From Aeoliella straminimaris (GTDB lineage Bacteria; Planctomycetota; Planctomycetia; Pirellulales; Lacipirellulaceae), in NCBI RefSeq assembly GCF_024054565.1, contig NZ_JAMXLR010000065.1, positions 43,499-107,498 on the forward strand: a stretch of DNA of 64,000 bases, read 5' to 3'. Below, one piece after another: positions 23,251-31,733 of this stretch. The notes beneath the pieces are model-generated. The model saw nothing but the letters and a program-made list of their open reading frames with translations, was not told the DNA's origin and made no database searches. Position numbers and translations under genes: made by a program. Each line of letters opens with the position of its first letter. The first letter of the stretch is position 1.

Positions 23251-24021
23251 ATGCCGACTCGATTGCTTGCGTTCGCTGTTTGCTTCGCAGCGTGCCCCCT
23301 TCTGCTGGCCGACGACCTGCAACCCATGCCAGGCGAGCAAATCGCCACGCGGCTGCAAGTCACCATCGAAGGCGATACTCCCCGCGAAGTGGAGGTGCCC
23401 TTCTTGCTGTACGTGCCCGAAGACTACCAGGCCACCGGCAAACCCTGGCCGTTGGTGCTGTTCCTGCATGGTGCGGGCGAACGCGGCGACGGCAGCGAAG
23501 AGCAGCTTCCCAACGTGGCCAAACATGGTCCTCCCAAGCAGGTGGCGGCTGGCAGGCAGTTTCCATTCATCCTTGTCTCTCCTCAATGCAGTTACGCCGA
23601 GCGCAACGTGCCGCGTGGCTGGCAGGCCGATCAACTGCAAGCGCTGCTCGACAAGCTTGAGAAGGAGCTGAACGTCGATACCAACCGGGAGTACCTCACC
23701 GGATTGAGCATGGGTGGGTTCGGGTCCTGGCGGTTGGCTACCGCAGCGCCAGAGCGGTTTGCGGCCGTCGCTCCCATCTGCGGGAGTGGCAATCCTCAAG
23801 AGGTGGCCGCGCTGGTCGACGTACCGCTGTGGGCATTTCACGGCGCGAAGGACCCCGTAGTGAAACTTGAAAGCACCACCAACTGCATCGACGCTTTGCG
23901 CGAAGCGGGTGGACATCCCAGACTGACCGTCTATCCCGAGGCAATGCACGACTCGTGGACCGAGACGTACGACAACCCGATGTTCTACGAATGGCTGCTC
24001 GGGGAACGCCTGGGCGAGTGA
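23251..24021 (+). CDS. Secreted alpha/beta-hydrolase esterase
   Basis: The ATG at 23251 gives 256 residues with a signal peptide (L-L-A-F-A-V-C-F-A-A-C-P-L-L-L-A-D). The core shows the oxyanion-loop motif L-F-L-H-G-A-G-E-R-G, the nucleophile Ser153 in G-L-S-M-G-G, Asp201 in F-H-G-A-K-D-P and His233 in A-M-H-D-S-W, a complete catalytic triad in the expected order. It resembles feruloyl/acetyl-ester hydrolases of the LpqC/Esterase_phd group. It acts outside the cytoplasm; the substrate is not evident. It is divergent from the ROK kinase gene. Confidence 0.9.
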   Translation: MPTRLLAFAVCFAACPLLLADDLQPMPGEQIATRLQVTIEGDTPREVEVPFLLYVPEDYQATGKPWPLVLFLHGAGERGDGSEEQLPNVAKHGPPKQVAAGRQFPFILVSPQCSYAERNVPRGWQADQLQALLDKLEKELNVDTNREYLTGLSMGGFGSWRLATAAPERFAAVAPICGSGNPQEVAALVDVPLWAFHGAKDPVVKLESTTNCIDALREAGGHPRLTVYPEAMHDSWTETYDNPMFYEWLLGERLGE

Positions 24022-24086
24022 AGGTACCACCACAACGTCCTGGGGGCCTGAGGTCGAGCTCCGCGGGCAGCCCGCAGGCAAGCGAG

Positions 24087-24158
24087 ATGACCAATGCCGT
24101 AGGACCAATAACCAACGGTCACATGGCGTTGGTCACTGGGAACTTCGTCATTGGTCAT
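24087..24158. terminator. 72-bp imperfect palindrome between convergent genes (probable bidirectional terminator)
   Basis: ATGACCAATG (24087-24096) recurs inverted as CATTGGTCAT (24149-24158), with further pairing inside (AACCAACG with CGTTGGT). It starts two bases after the stop of the minus-strand OstA-like gene and 66 bp after the esterase stop. The flank on the minus-gene side is not T-rich, so termination is inferred from position. Confidence 0.45.
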
Positions 24159-24159
24159 T

Positions 24160-27100
24160 TTACCGGATCGGTCCATTCCGCGGCGAGCGTGTCGGCTGGG
24201 CGCTGCGCGGTGTCGTTTGCTGGAGCTCGATGGGCGAAACATTGATGCCGTTAAACTCGCCACTGGTGCGGTAGTACTCGAGCCGCTGCCCGCCGCCCTT
24301 GCCTTCCCGGCCCTGGTAATCCCTGGTGCGGATCATGGCGTCCTGCCGCCCGTCGCCCTCCAGCACAAACAGGTCTTTGGCCTGGCTGTAGCTGGCCATC
24401 ATGGCCTGCGCCTGGAACACTCCGCTTTTGGCCGAGCGACCTTCGATGTCGACATTGGTGAGCGCTCGCACCTCGAGCGGGCCGAGCTTGTTCTTCTTGG
24501 CGGGACGGGCCAACGGGTCTTCGTTCACTTCCAGCGTCTCGCACGATAGCGTTACCGTGTCGCTCGGCAGCCGGCCCGGTGCATAGAGCGGTAGCTCGTC
24601 CTTCCAATCGTCCACCGGTCCGTATACGCCGCGCACCCGACCATGGAACCGCACGATCCGCTGGTTCACATTGCCCGAGATACCGTCGTTGAAGTCGAGG
24701 CGTGCGTATTGCAGATGCGGCTCTTCTTTCTTCGAGGGTTGCTCGGGATGCGGCCGGTGACCAGGAGCCCCGGCCAAGTCGGCAAAGCCCAGCGATCCGG
24801 TCGACAACCGCACCGAGCGCAATACGCCCGGCCCGCGACCTTGGATGTTGCCAGTCAGGTGGTCGTAAGCAATTTGCTCGACCTGAAAGTTCTCGTGCGA
24901 GATCTGGCCTTGGTCGTCCTGGCCACGATAGTCGCCGACGACGTTTCCTTCGAGAGAAACGCGGGCCAGCTCGACTTTGCCGTCGGCGGCGTCGCGGCCA
25001 ACGCTCAACGGCTTGGTCAGCAGCGCCACCAATTGGTCGGCCTGCACCCAGCCGTGCTGACTTTCCACCAACGCCCGACCGCTGGCGACGATGCGCTGCC
25101 CCGCGGCGTCGAGGCCCGTTTGCCAGGTCAAAGTCACCGGCGTCGTGGTACCGGACAGTTGTCCGAACAATTCGCCATCGACGTTCATCGTGGCCATGCC
25201 AGGTCCGTTGCTCCAGAATCGCCCTGTCGACTGATCGGCGTCCAGACGTTCGGCTGCCAGGGTCATTCCCCGCGCGGTGATTGTTGCGGTGCCGGGCCCT
25301 CCGAGTTGCGGATCGCGTCGACCAGTAACGGTGATCTTGGCATCGGTGTCGACATCACGCACCGACATCCGTTGGCCACGTACTACCAGCGGTTCCTCGC
25401 CCGGCTTGGCGTCAAGTTCGCGGAACACCACCGAACCGTCGCACATTACGTTCGTCGGTTCGGCCGACTTGCCCGCCAGCGCCAGGTCGAGGTTGATCTG
25501 ATTGGCCCACAGATCGTACCGCTTGCCAGCCGGCTTGTCGTTGCTGCCATCCAGCCGCATACCGTTCGAAGCTTCGCTCACTTGGCCCGGGCTGGCAGAT
25601 TGCCAGGGTTCGAAGTTGCCTTCCAGCAGATGCGTCCGCCCCGACAGCTTCGGCGAGGCAAACACTACGTCGCCCGAGGCCATCAGCCGCTCGGGTACGA
25701 TCGCCAGCTTGTGCTTGCTCTTCGACACCTCGAAGGCGGGGCCGTCTGGGCCGTCGGCAGGTACTTCCCGCAGCTCGACTTCCATCCGGGCGGAGGTAAT
25801 CTTGCCCAAGCGGTGCGCGTCGACCACGGGCTGGCCACTCAGCACCAAAACCGGTTGCCCGTCGCGTCGCGTGAGCTGCACCGGGAATCGTGTGTCGGCG
25901 GCCGCCTGCCAGGAGATGTCGATGATCCGATCGGGTCGCGTGGCGTCGGGCACTGCCCGCAGCCGACCAGGGCCGGCCATGGAGAGCTCTCCCACCGCGC
26001 GGGGCGAAGATTCTTCGGGCATCTGATATTCGATCAGCGGCGCCAGTCCTTCGCTCGAACCGTAACGCAGCATGACCTCGCTGCTATCATCCAGCGTAAT
26101 TCGCCGAGAGTATAGGTTGATCCGCACTCGGTTGGCCCGCAATTCTGCGTTCTCCACATCCGACTGCGCCTTCACCGGGTGGCCGGTAGCTGTCACCAGG
26201 ATGGGCTTCATCGACCCCACCGCCTCGCGCTGGCGACGAGCCACGTTCGGATCGTCGCTTTCGATCGGCACACCATCCTTATCAACCGGCGAGAACTTCA
26301 CCGATAACTCGTGGCAGTCGAGTTGATCGTAGGGGCCATCGAGCCGCTGACGGGTGACCACCACCGTGTTGTCCAGCGTGGCGACGTAATTCAGCATGTC
26401 GAAGAAGAAGCGACCGCCACATTTCACCTCCACCAGGTTCGACTCCGCCATCGGCGTCGTGGCCGATGTCAAGCGAATGGGCCGAGGCGATGGATATACT
26501 GTCCGCATCGCCAGCTTGTCTTGTGCCTTCTCCTGACCGAACAGGTCGGTCTCGCCCGCATCGAACACGAAGTTGACGTCCTCCTGAATCGTGAGCGACT
26601 TCACTCCATTGATGCTCAAGCCTTGTTTCTTGTGCAGATCGCGATTCAGACGAATCGCCAGCTTGCGCCCGCTACCGTGGTGGGGGCCCAGCCGTGCCTC
26701 GACCAGCGCATCGGTGCGAACCAGCCCCTCGTCGGCGATCACCAGATCGCGGGTCTTGATTAGCAGGTCGTCCGCCGGACCGGGCGTCTCCATGTCGCTG
26801 CGTATGGTGATCACTCCGGGGAAACGGCCTCCCACGATCTTGCCGATCTTGCCGCTGGCAGGATTGAAGTCGTCGTCGAACTTCAGGTGGGCGCCACCCG
26901 GTGCTTCGATGATCACTGCATCTCGGGGAGCCGGGCTGCCGAACTCCCAATCCGAAGGTAATAGCAGCGCCGCGCACTCATCCAGATCCATGCTGCCATC
27001 GTCGTTGTTGCGATAGCCCTTCAGCACCAGCATCATCCGATCGCGCAAGACCACCATCGGCAGCGGATCGGACAGCGTCCAATGGCCCTCGGGAAAGTAG

Positions 27101-27285
27101 GAGGCTAACAGGTCGCCATAGCGGCTGAACGCCTGATAGCTTCCCTCGACATCGACGGGCGTAACCGTTTTTTGCGACCTCTTCACACTTGGTTCGACAA
27201 TCGGCGCCACCGTGTTGACGTACACCAGATACGCCACGACCAGCGAGGCGAAGGCGGCAGCACTGCGAAGGAGGCGAGGGATCAT
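24160..27285 (-). CDS. Large OstA/LptA-like periplasmic protein
   Basis: The 1041-residue product has one N-terminal membrane helix (A-A-A-F-A-S-L-V-V-A-Y-L-V-Y-V-N) and then a long beta-rich periplasmic region. It repeats short segments of the type 'M-x-V-R-D-V-D-T-D-A-K-I-T-V-T-G', 'A-R-G-M-T-L-A-A-E-R-L' and 'L-E-V-R-A-L-T-N-V-D-I-E-G', typical of the jelly-roll repeats of LptC/LptA/LptD. The order helix plus jelly-roll repeats suggests a fused LptC-LptA-like bridge for lipopolysaccharide transport. Context supports this: the operon starts with the Kdo-pathway isomerase (28781-29881). The exact family is uncertain because of the divergence of planctomycete homologues. Confidence 0.6.
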   Translation of the reverse strand: MIPRLLRSAAAFASLVVAYLVYVNTVAPIVEPSVKRSQKTVTPVDVEGSYQAFSRYGDLLASYFPEGHWTLSDPLPMVVLRDRMMLVLKGYRNNDDGSMDLDECAALLLPSDWEFGSPAPRDAVIIEAPGGAHLKFDDDFNPASGKIGKIVGGRFPGVITIRSDMETPGPADDLLIKTRDLVIADEGLVRTDALVEARLGPHHGSGRKLAIRLNRDLHKKQGLSINGVKSLTIQEDVNFVFDAGETDLFGQEKAQDKLAMRTVYPSPRPIRLTSATTPMAESNLVEVKCGGRFFFDMLNYVATLDNTVVVTRQRLDGPYDQLDCHELSVKFSPVDKDGVPIESDDPNVARRQREAVGSMKPILVTATGHPVKAQSDVENAELRANRVRINLYSRRITLDDSSEVMLRYGSSEGLAPLIEYQMPEESSPRAVGELSMAGPGRLRAVPDATRPDRIIDISWQAAADTRFPVQLTRRDGQPVLVLSGQPVVDAHRLGKITSARMEVELREVPADGPDGPAFEVSKSKHKLAIVPERLMASGDVVFASPKLSGRTHLLEGNFEPWQSASPGQVSEASNGMRLDGSNDKPAGKRYDLWANQINLDLALAGKSAEPTNVMCDGSVVFRELDAKPGEEPLVVRGQRMSVRDVDTDAKITVTGRRDPQLGGPGTATITARGMTLAAERLDADQSTGRFWSNGPGMATMNVDGELFGQLSGTTTPVTLTWQTGLDAAGQRIVASGRALVESQHGWVQADQLVALLTKPLSVGRDAADGKVELARVSLEGNVVGDYRGQDDQGQISHENFQVEQIAYDHLTGNIQGRGPGVLRSVRLSTGSLGFADLAGAPGHRPHPEQPSKKEEPHLQYARLDFNDGISGNVNQRIVRFHGRVRGVYGPVDDWKDELPLYAPGRLPSDTVTLSCETLEVNEDPLARPAKKNKLGPLEVRALTNVDIEGRSAKSGVFQAQAMMASYSQAKDLFVLEGDGRQDAMIRTRDYQGREGKGGGQRLEYYRTSGEFNGINVSPIELQQTTPRSAQPTRSPRNGPIR

Positions 27286-27342
27286 GAACAGTAAGTGGCT
27301 GGTCGAGAACTAGTCGGATAGGTTGCTGGTGCTCACTGAAAT

Positions 27343-28137
27343 TCAGCGAATCATGGCAATGCTAAAGGCGAATACCTTTACATCTTGCGGTGGCCCCCAA
27401 CTGCGAAGCGTCCAGTTGTAAAACCCCGTCAACAATTCACGACGCACCTGCAGCTCGCGTTCGGGTACGGCGCGACATACGAAGCCGTCCTTTCGCCACT
27501 GGTCGACACTGCAGGCCAGGAACACCTGAGTCCCCTCGGGCACATCGTCAAGGTCGTTCACCACCAGCAGCTCGTCCTGCCACTGGTCGAGTTCCACGTC
27601 GCCGCCCTGGGTGCTGTCGACGGCCCCGAAGCGAGAGAGCTCGATGACGGGCTCGAGCGGAGTAAACTGAGGCTCCTCATAAAGGAAATTTACCTCTGCG
27701 AAGCGATTACCGGGAATGACAAAGCGATAGTGGGCCTCGGCTTTGTCGGTGGGCAGGTTGTCGAGGTAGTAGCGAGCGAAGGAGAATTGCGGCTTGTCGA
27801 CCGACGCGTCGAAATTGGGATAAGGCGGAGGAGGCGCAGAACCACGGCACCCTCTGCCCGTATACGACACTCTCCGCGCGACCGTGCCCATCAGATCGAT
27901 TTTCTCACCCCATTGATCGACGTATTGCACCGGTGCGTCTTCCTCCAACCCGATGTACGTCCGCTCGATCGTAGCGAGCGATTCCACCTGCACTTCGTCC
28001 GGAACCGCGCGGGAGGTATCGATATCGATGTAACCCGTCCATGCGGGTTTCATTTGGAGCTCCTGCCCCATGGCCATCGATACGAATGTCATCAACAGCG
28101 AGAGGGTGAATGCTAGTTGGCAACCATGCCGCTTCAT
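27343..28137 (-). CDS. Secreted hypothetical protein, paralogue of 28200-28784
   Basis: The 264-residue protein has a signal peptide (L-A-F-T-L-S-L-L-M-T-F-V-S-M-A-M-G). I recognise no domain. Its segment T-S-R-A-V-P-D-E-V-Q-V-E-S-L-A-T-I-E-R-T-Y-I matches T-A-R-M-P-Q-E-I-E-L-A-P-I-G-T-L-K-R-T-E-I of the upstream gene, and both continue to a W-G-E motif, so they look like an ancient duplication. Its place between the isomerase and the OstA-like gene suggests an envelope role. The 57-bp gap to the next gene and shared direction indicate one operon. Confidence 0.65.
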   Translation of the reverse strand: MKRHGCQLAFTLSLLMTFVSMAMGQELQMKPAWTGYIDIDTSRAVPDEVQVESLATIERTYIGLEEDAPVQYVDQWGEKIDLMGTVARRVSYTGRGCRGSAPPPPYPNFDASVDKPQFSFARYYLDNLPTDKAEAHYRFVIPGNRFAEVNFLYEEPQFTPLEPVIELSRFGAVDSTQGGDVELDQWQDELLVVNDLDDVPEGTQVFLACSVDQWRKDGFVCRAVPERELQVRRELLTGFYNWTLRSWGPPQDVKVFAFSIAMIR

Positions 28138-28199
28138 CGGACGACTCCTGATGTTTGCAGTGACGGTGGAACAGCGACTACAGCACTCGTGGTTCGATG

Positions 28200-28784
28200 C
28201 TACGGCGCCAAGCCCAGCAGCTCGCTATCGGCGTAGTTCACGACGATGAAACCATTCTTATCCTTGGCAATTGCCACCGCAGGCTTGCCGTCGTACCGGC
28301 TGCGGCCGACAGGTTCGCCGACGGTTCTGACCGTCAGTCCCGCCGTCTCTTTTGGCGCAACAGGGGGTCGAGCGAAAACGGTCCGGCACCCAAAGCAGAG
28401 TCCTCGAGCGACAGACGAACGCCGCTTCGGAAACGTAGCGCTCTCGTCCACCACGTCGGCCTCGGCGACCCGCTGCTTCATCGCTTCGATTTCATGCACT
28501 TCGTAATAGAACACCAGCGGGCCATTCAGATTGGTTTTGTTCCGCCCCAGTTCCATTTCGCCCCAATGGTTCTCCCCATAGGCGGAATCGTGGCCGGCGA
28601 ATTCAATCTCCGTACGCTTCAGCGTGCCAATCGGCGCTAGCTCGATCTCCTGTGGCATTCTGGCGGTCGACGCGACCTCGAACTCCCGCGCTTCGAATTC
28701 GTACTTGTAATTCTGCCCCCACAACGTCGATGCACACGTCGACGAAACGATTGCAGTGAGAATGGCAAGGCGCAAATAGTTCAT
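28200..28784 (-). CDS. Secreted hypothetical protein, paralogue of 27343-28137
   Basis: The 194-residue protein has an N-terminal signal (L-A-I-L-T-A-I-V-S-S-T-C-A-S-T-L-W-G-Q) and no recognisable domain. Its ATG overlaps the stop of the Kdo-pathway isomerase by 4 bp, which implies translational coupling. It shares a block with the downstream gene (P-Q-E-I-E-L-A-P-I-G-T-L-K-R-T-E-I, then N-H-W-G-E-M-E-L) and has a C-F-G-C pair near residue 130. The role is unknown; an envelope function is inferred from the operon. Confidence 0.65.
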   Translation of the reverse strand: MNYLRLAILTAIVSSTCASTLWGQNYKYEFEAREFEVASTARMPQEIELAPIGTLKRTEIEFAGHDSAYGENHWGEMELGRNKTNLNGPLVFYYEVHEIEAMKQRVAEADVVDESATFPKRRSSVARGLCFGCRTVFARPPVAPKETAGLTVRTVGEPVGRSRYDGKPAVAIAKDKNGFIVVNYADSELLGLAP

Positions 28785-29881
28785 GCTACTTCTCCTTGGC
28801 GTTTGTTGTCGGGGGCCGATTTGGGGAACACTCGAATGGTCGGGCGTTCGTCGTCACGTTCTTCTTGTTGGCCGTTGCTGCTCATTACATCGGTCACGTC
28901 GATCATGCCCACAGGGCAACCTTCGTGGTCGACCACCGGCAGCTCGCTGATCTTACGCTCGGCCAGAATCTCGATGGCCAGTTCGGTGCGGGCGCCCAAT
29001 TGCACTCGGGCGCAACTCTTGGTCATTACCTCGCTGATGGGGCGATCGAGCGCCTGCTCGTCGTGACATTCCACCAATCGGGCAAGGTCGCTATCGGTAA
29101 AGATGCCGGACAACTCGCCCACGTCCGAAACCAACATGACCGCACCGCTGCGCCGACCGGGGCGGCTGCAACTTACAATCACTTCGCGCACCGTCTTGGT
29201 GTCCTCGGCCACCCGGCATTCGGACAGCCCACGCATGTGATCGTCCACTTTGCTGAGTTTGAACCCCAGACTGCCGCCGGGATGAAAGCGGGCAAAGTCT
29301 TCGGCCGCAAAGCCGGCCAATTTGCTGAGCACCAAGGCCAAGGCATCGCCCAGGGCAAGCATGGCGGTCGTGCTGGTGCTGGGCGCCAGGCCCAACGAAC
29401 AGGCTTCCTCCAAGTCGCCCAGTTCCAACACGCAAGTGGCCGCCCGGCCTACCTTCGACTCGCTACTGGCGGTGATCGCAATGATGGGCACACGCATGTT
29501 CCGCAGCGAAGGCAACAATTGCACGACCTCGCTAGTCTCGCCGCTTTGGGTGAGCATCAGCACGACGTCTTCTTCGGCAATGCGACCCAGGTCGCCGTGG
29601 AAGGCCTCGGCCGGATGCATGAAGTGGCTGCGCGTGCCGGTCGAGGCAAGCGTCGCAGCAATTTTCTGACCCACCAGGCCAGCCTTCCCCATGCCGGTAA
29701 CGATCACACTACCCGCGCTGTTACGCACCAACTCGATGGCGTGGGTGAAGGAGTGATCAATGGTGGTAGAGAGTTTCCAAACGGCCACGGCCTCCATCCG
29801 CAACACTTCGCGTGCAGCGCGCAGTTGCGCATGATGATCGAGGACGTCTCTTGCAGAATTCGATGGTCGAACGGCATGCAT
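28781..29881 (-). CDS. kdsD: Arabinose-5-phosphate isomerase, KpsF/GutQ (KdsD) family
   Basis: The ATG at 29881 has GGAG eight bases before it and gives 366 residues, close to the family norm (about 330) with an extra acidic tail; an in-frame start at 29986 has no such site. The SIS domain (about 40-190) shows V-I-V-T-G-M-G-K-A-G-L-V-G-Q-K-I-A-A-T, then T-Q-S-G-E-T-S-E-V-V and P-S-T-S-T-T-A-M-L-A-L-G-D-A. Two CBS domains follow (D-S-D-L-A-R-L and V-G-M-I-D-V-T-D-V). It converts ribulose-5-phosphate to arabinose-5-phosphate for Kdo synthesis. It heads a four-gene operon with two secreted proteins and an OstA-like protein. Confidence 0.92.
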   Translation of the reverse strand: MHAVRPSNSARDVLDHHAQLRAAREVLRMEAVAVWKLSTTIDHSFTHAIELVRNSAGSVIVTGMGKAGLVGQKIAATLASTGTRSHFMHPAEAFHGDLGRIAEEDVVLMLTQSGETSEVVQLLPSLRNMRVPIIAITASSESKVGRAATCVLELGDLEEACSLGLAPSTSTTAMLALGDALALVLSKLAGFAAEDFARFHPGGSLGFKLSKVDDHMRGLSECRVAEDTKTVREVIVSCSRPGRRSGAVMLVSDVGELSGIFTDSDLARLVECHDEQALDRPISEVMTKSCARVQLGARTELAIEILAERKISELPVVDHEGCPVGMIDVTDVMSSNGQQEERDDERPTIRVFPKSAPDNKRQGEVA

Positions 29882-30036
29882 GCCAGTGACTCCACTTTGG
29901 GTTGACAGACCGCCGCGCACACGTTGTTTGCGACCAACCAGTCCTTTGGGGCGGCGTAGTGTAGCGAGAGTTGTGGATCGTGCCAACGCGAGAGTGGACC
30001 CACCGGCAGAAGAGCAGCAGAACTTGCTGAGCGCGC

Positions 30037-30180
30037 AAAAAAAGCTCCCAGAAAAGCTACGTCCCAGGGGGGCAAAGGACGGCGAACTCTTCCGGGAGCG
30101 ATTGGACGCAATTTCGCCTGCGCTCGGGGCGGACGCCGGGGAAAGCGTGTGGGGGGAGAATGCTTTCCGATGGCGTCAGT
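30037..30180 (-). ncRNA. Candidate leader or small RNA ending in an intrinsic terminator upstream of kdsD
   Basis: On the minus strand, GACGCC/GGCGTC (30172-30177 with 30132-30137) encloses GGAAAGC/GCTTTCC (30162-30168 with 30140-30146). Downstream a long hairpin GCTCCCGGAAGAG/CTTTTCTGGGAGC (30087-30099 with 30044-30056), with an inner CGTCC/GGACG pair, runs straight into seven Ts (30043-30037). This is a good terminator, yet no gene on that strand lies before it. It is about 155 bp before the kdsD start, so it is either an attenuator in the kdsD leader or the 3' end of a small RNA. I do not recognise a known riboswitch. Confidence 0.45.
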
Positions 30181-30295
30181 TGTCTTATGTTAGCAGTGAG
30201 CTAGGTTTGCGGCTACGCCTGTTAGCTGATTTGGTAAATTCGGATATCCGGGAGCAGTATCGAATCTAACACGTCCGAGGCTTAGGCCACTGCGT

Positions 30296-30384
30296 GAGGT
30301 TTACCGTCTGAGGCGAATCGCCGCAAGACCGAACCTCGGGGCACTGGCCCGTGCCGCAGGTGTCAGCCGTGTCGTGCGTCTGAC
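30296..30384. other. Cluster of three strong stem-loops (structured RNA candidate)
   Basis: GAGGTT (30296) pairs with AACCTC (30332-30337) around GGCGA-a-TCGCC (30312-30322). GGCAC-tggccc-GTGCC follows at 30340-30355 and GTCAG...CTGAC at 30362-30384. Three consecutive perfect stems in a non-coding gap suggest a folded RNA on either strand, but GC-rich DNA makes such pairs fairly common. Confidence 0.25.
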
Positions 30385-30647
30385 GGGGCGAAAAATACTG
30401 GCCCTACCCTACTGCGTCAAGGTCGTTTGGTGGGAATCCCAAAAAACTTATTTGCCCGGGGTTTTCACTGCTTCTTGTCACCCAATGTGACCATGCGTAC
30501 ACTCACATGGATGGCCGGTCGTTCCCCAAAGATGCCGGCTGTGCCCAAACTCCCCCTGCAAAGTCTTGCGTGTGCCACCCATCACGGGGGCTTTGGGGGG
30601 TGGGTCGTATTTACCACACCACGACGTTCGTCTTCGAGTTGCTGACA

Positions 30648-31733
30648 ATGAACCCACAGACGTCCCCCATCAAAGGACGCGGAGCACAATCGCAGCCCGC
30701 CAACCCTTACTTGCGTGTGGAGTGCCAGCCACATTGGGACGACTTGGAGGGCGATGAGGAATTGCTCGCGCAACTCGCCCGGCCAGCCACGGTGTACCTG
30801 CCGGATGAATCGCAGACGATCGTTTCGGAAAACAACAGTCCTGATATCCCGTTTCGCTACAGCATTAACCCGTATCGCGGTTGCGCTCACGGCTGCAGTT
30901 ATTGCTATGCTCGTCCAACGCACGAGTACTTTGGTTTGAGCGCCGGTCTGGACTTCGAAACAAAAGTAATGGTGAAGCACCAGGCGCCGCAGTTGCTTCG
31001 CAAATGGCTTGCCCGTCGCAGTTGGGAGCCGACTTGGATTGCAATGTCGGGGGTGACCGATTGCTATCAACCGGCCGAACGGGAGTTTCGCCTGTCGCGC
31101 GGCTGCCTGGAAGTGGCTGTGGAATGCCGCCAACCTATCGGCATCGTTACCAAGAACGCGCTGGTGACGCGCGACATCGATCTGCTTGCGGAGCTGGCGA
31201 AATACCGGGCGACCCAGGTCGCGGTTTCCATCACGACACTGGACACTTCGCTGGCACGAACGATGGAACCCAGAACCAGCTCGCCCGAGGCGCGGCTCCA
31301 AGCTCTTCGGAAACTCACATCGGCAGGCATTCCCACCCAGGTGATGATCGCGCCGATAATACCAGGTGTGAACGACAGCGAGATTCCGTCCATTCTCCAA
31401 GCCGCCCGCGAAGCGGGGGCGACCAATGCTAGCTATGTCTTGCTGCGACTCCCCACTACGGTGGTAGACGTCTTTTTTGGCTGGCTCGAGAAGTTCTATC
31501 CCGACCGCGCGGCGAAGGTCGCCTCGCTGGTACGGACCACTCGCGACGGAGAGCTTTACCGCAGCGACTTCGCCACTCGCCAGCGCGGCCAAGGCGAGAT
31601 GGCCAAGCAGATCGAACAGACTTTTCGCGTGTTTGCCACCAAATACGGCTACTCCTCCGCTTCGCCGCCGCTGGACGCATCGCACTTTCGACCGCCGAAG
31701 GATGCCAGCGGGCAGATGCGATTATTCGATTGA
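30648..31733 (+). CDS. Radical SAM protein, PA0069/SplB-like
   Basis: The ATG at 30648 gives 361 residues; an upstream in-frame start exists at 30507. The [4Fe-4S]-binding motif is C-A-H-G-C-S-Y-C (C-x3-C-x2-C), preceded by Y-S-I-N-P-Y-R-G, then K-V-M-V-K. The C-terminal half has M-I-A-P-I-I-P-G-V-N-D and Y-V-L-L-R-L-P, all typical of the PA0069 family. Members are related to spore photoproduct lyase and might act in DNA or RNA modification, but no activity is proven. It stands alone, with long gaps on both sides. Confidence 0.9.
   Translation: MNPQTSPIKGRGAQSQPANPYLRVECQPHWDDLEGDEELLAQLARPATVYLPDESQTIVSENNSPDIPFRYSINPYRGCAHGCSYCYARPTHEYFGLSAGLDFETKVMVKHQAPQLLRKWLARRSWEPTWIAMSGVTDCYQPAEREFRLSRGCLEVAVECRQPIGIVTKNALVTRDIDLLAELAKYRATQVAVSITTLDTSLARTMEPRTSSPEARLQALRKLTSAGIPTQVMIAPIIPGVNDSEIPSILQAAREAGATNASYVLLRLPTTVVDVFFGWLEKFYPDRAAKVASLVRTTRDGELYRSDFATRQRGQGEMAKQIEQTFRVFATKYGYSSASPPLDASHFRPPKDASGQMRLFD

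Larger units (their letters stand above)
29882..30647. other. Divergent intergenic region without a convincing gene, rich in RNA-like structure
   Basis: This 766-bp region separates the kdsD gene (minus) and the radical SAM gene (plus). Codon-like patterns are not convincing in any frame. It contains an intrinsic terminator reading leftward toward kdsD (30037-30099) and a group of strong stem-loops at 30296-30384, listed separately. The last 200 bp before 30648 hold no clear signal apart from a TTTGG...CCAAA inverted repeat near 30427-30444. Confidence 0.4.

Noticed and set aside
24643..26115. A 490-residue open frame on the plus strand
   Set aside because: It lies entirely opposite the 1041-residue OstA-like gene, has Arg/His-rich atypical composition and no recognisable motif; it is a shadow frame of high-GC coding DNA.
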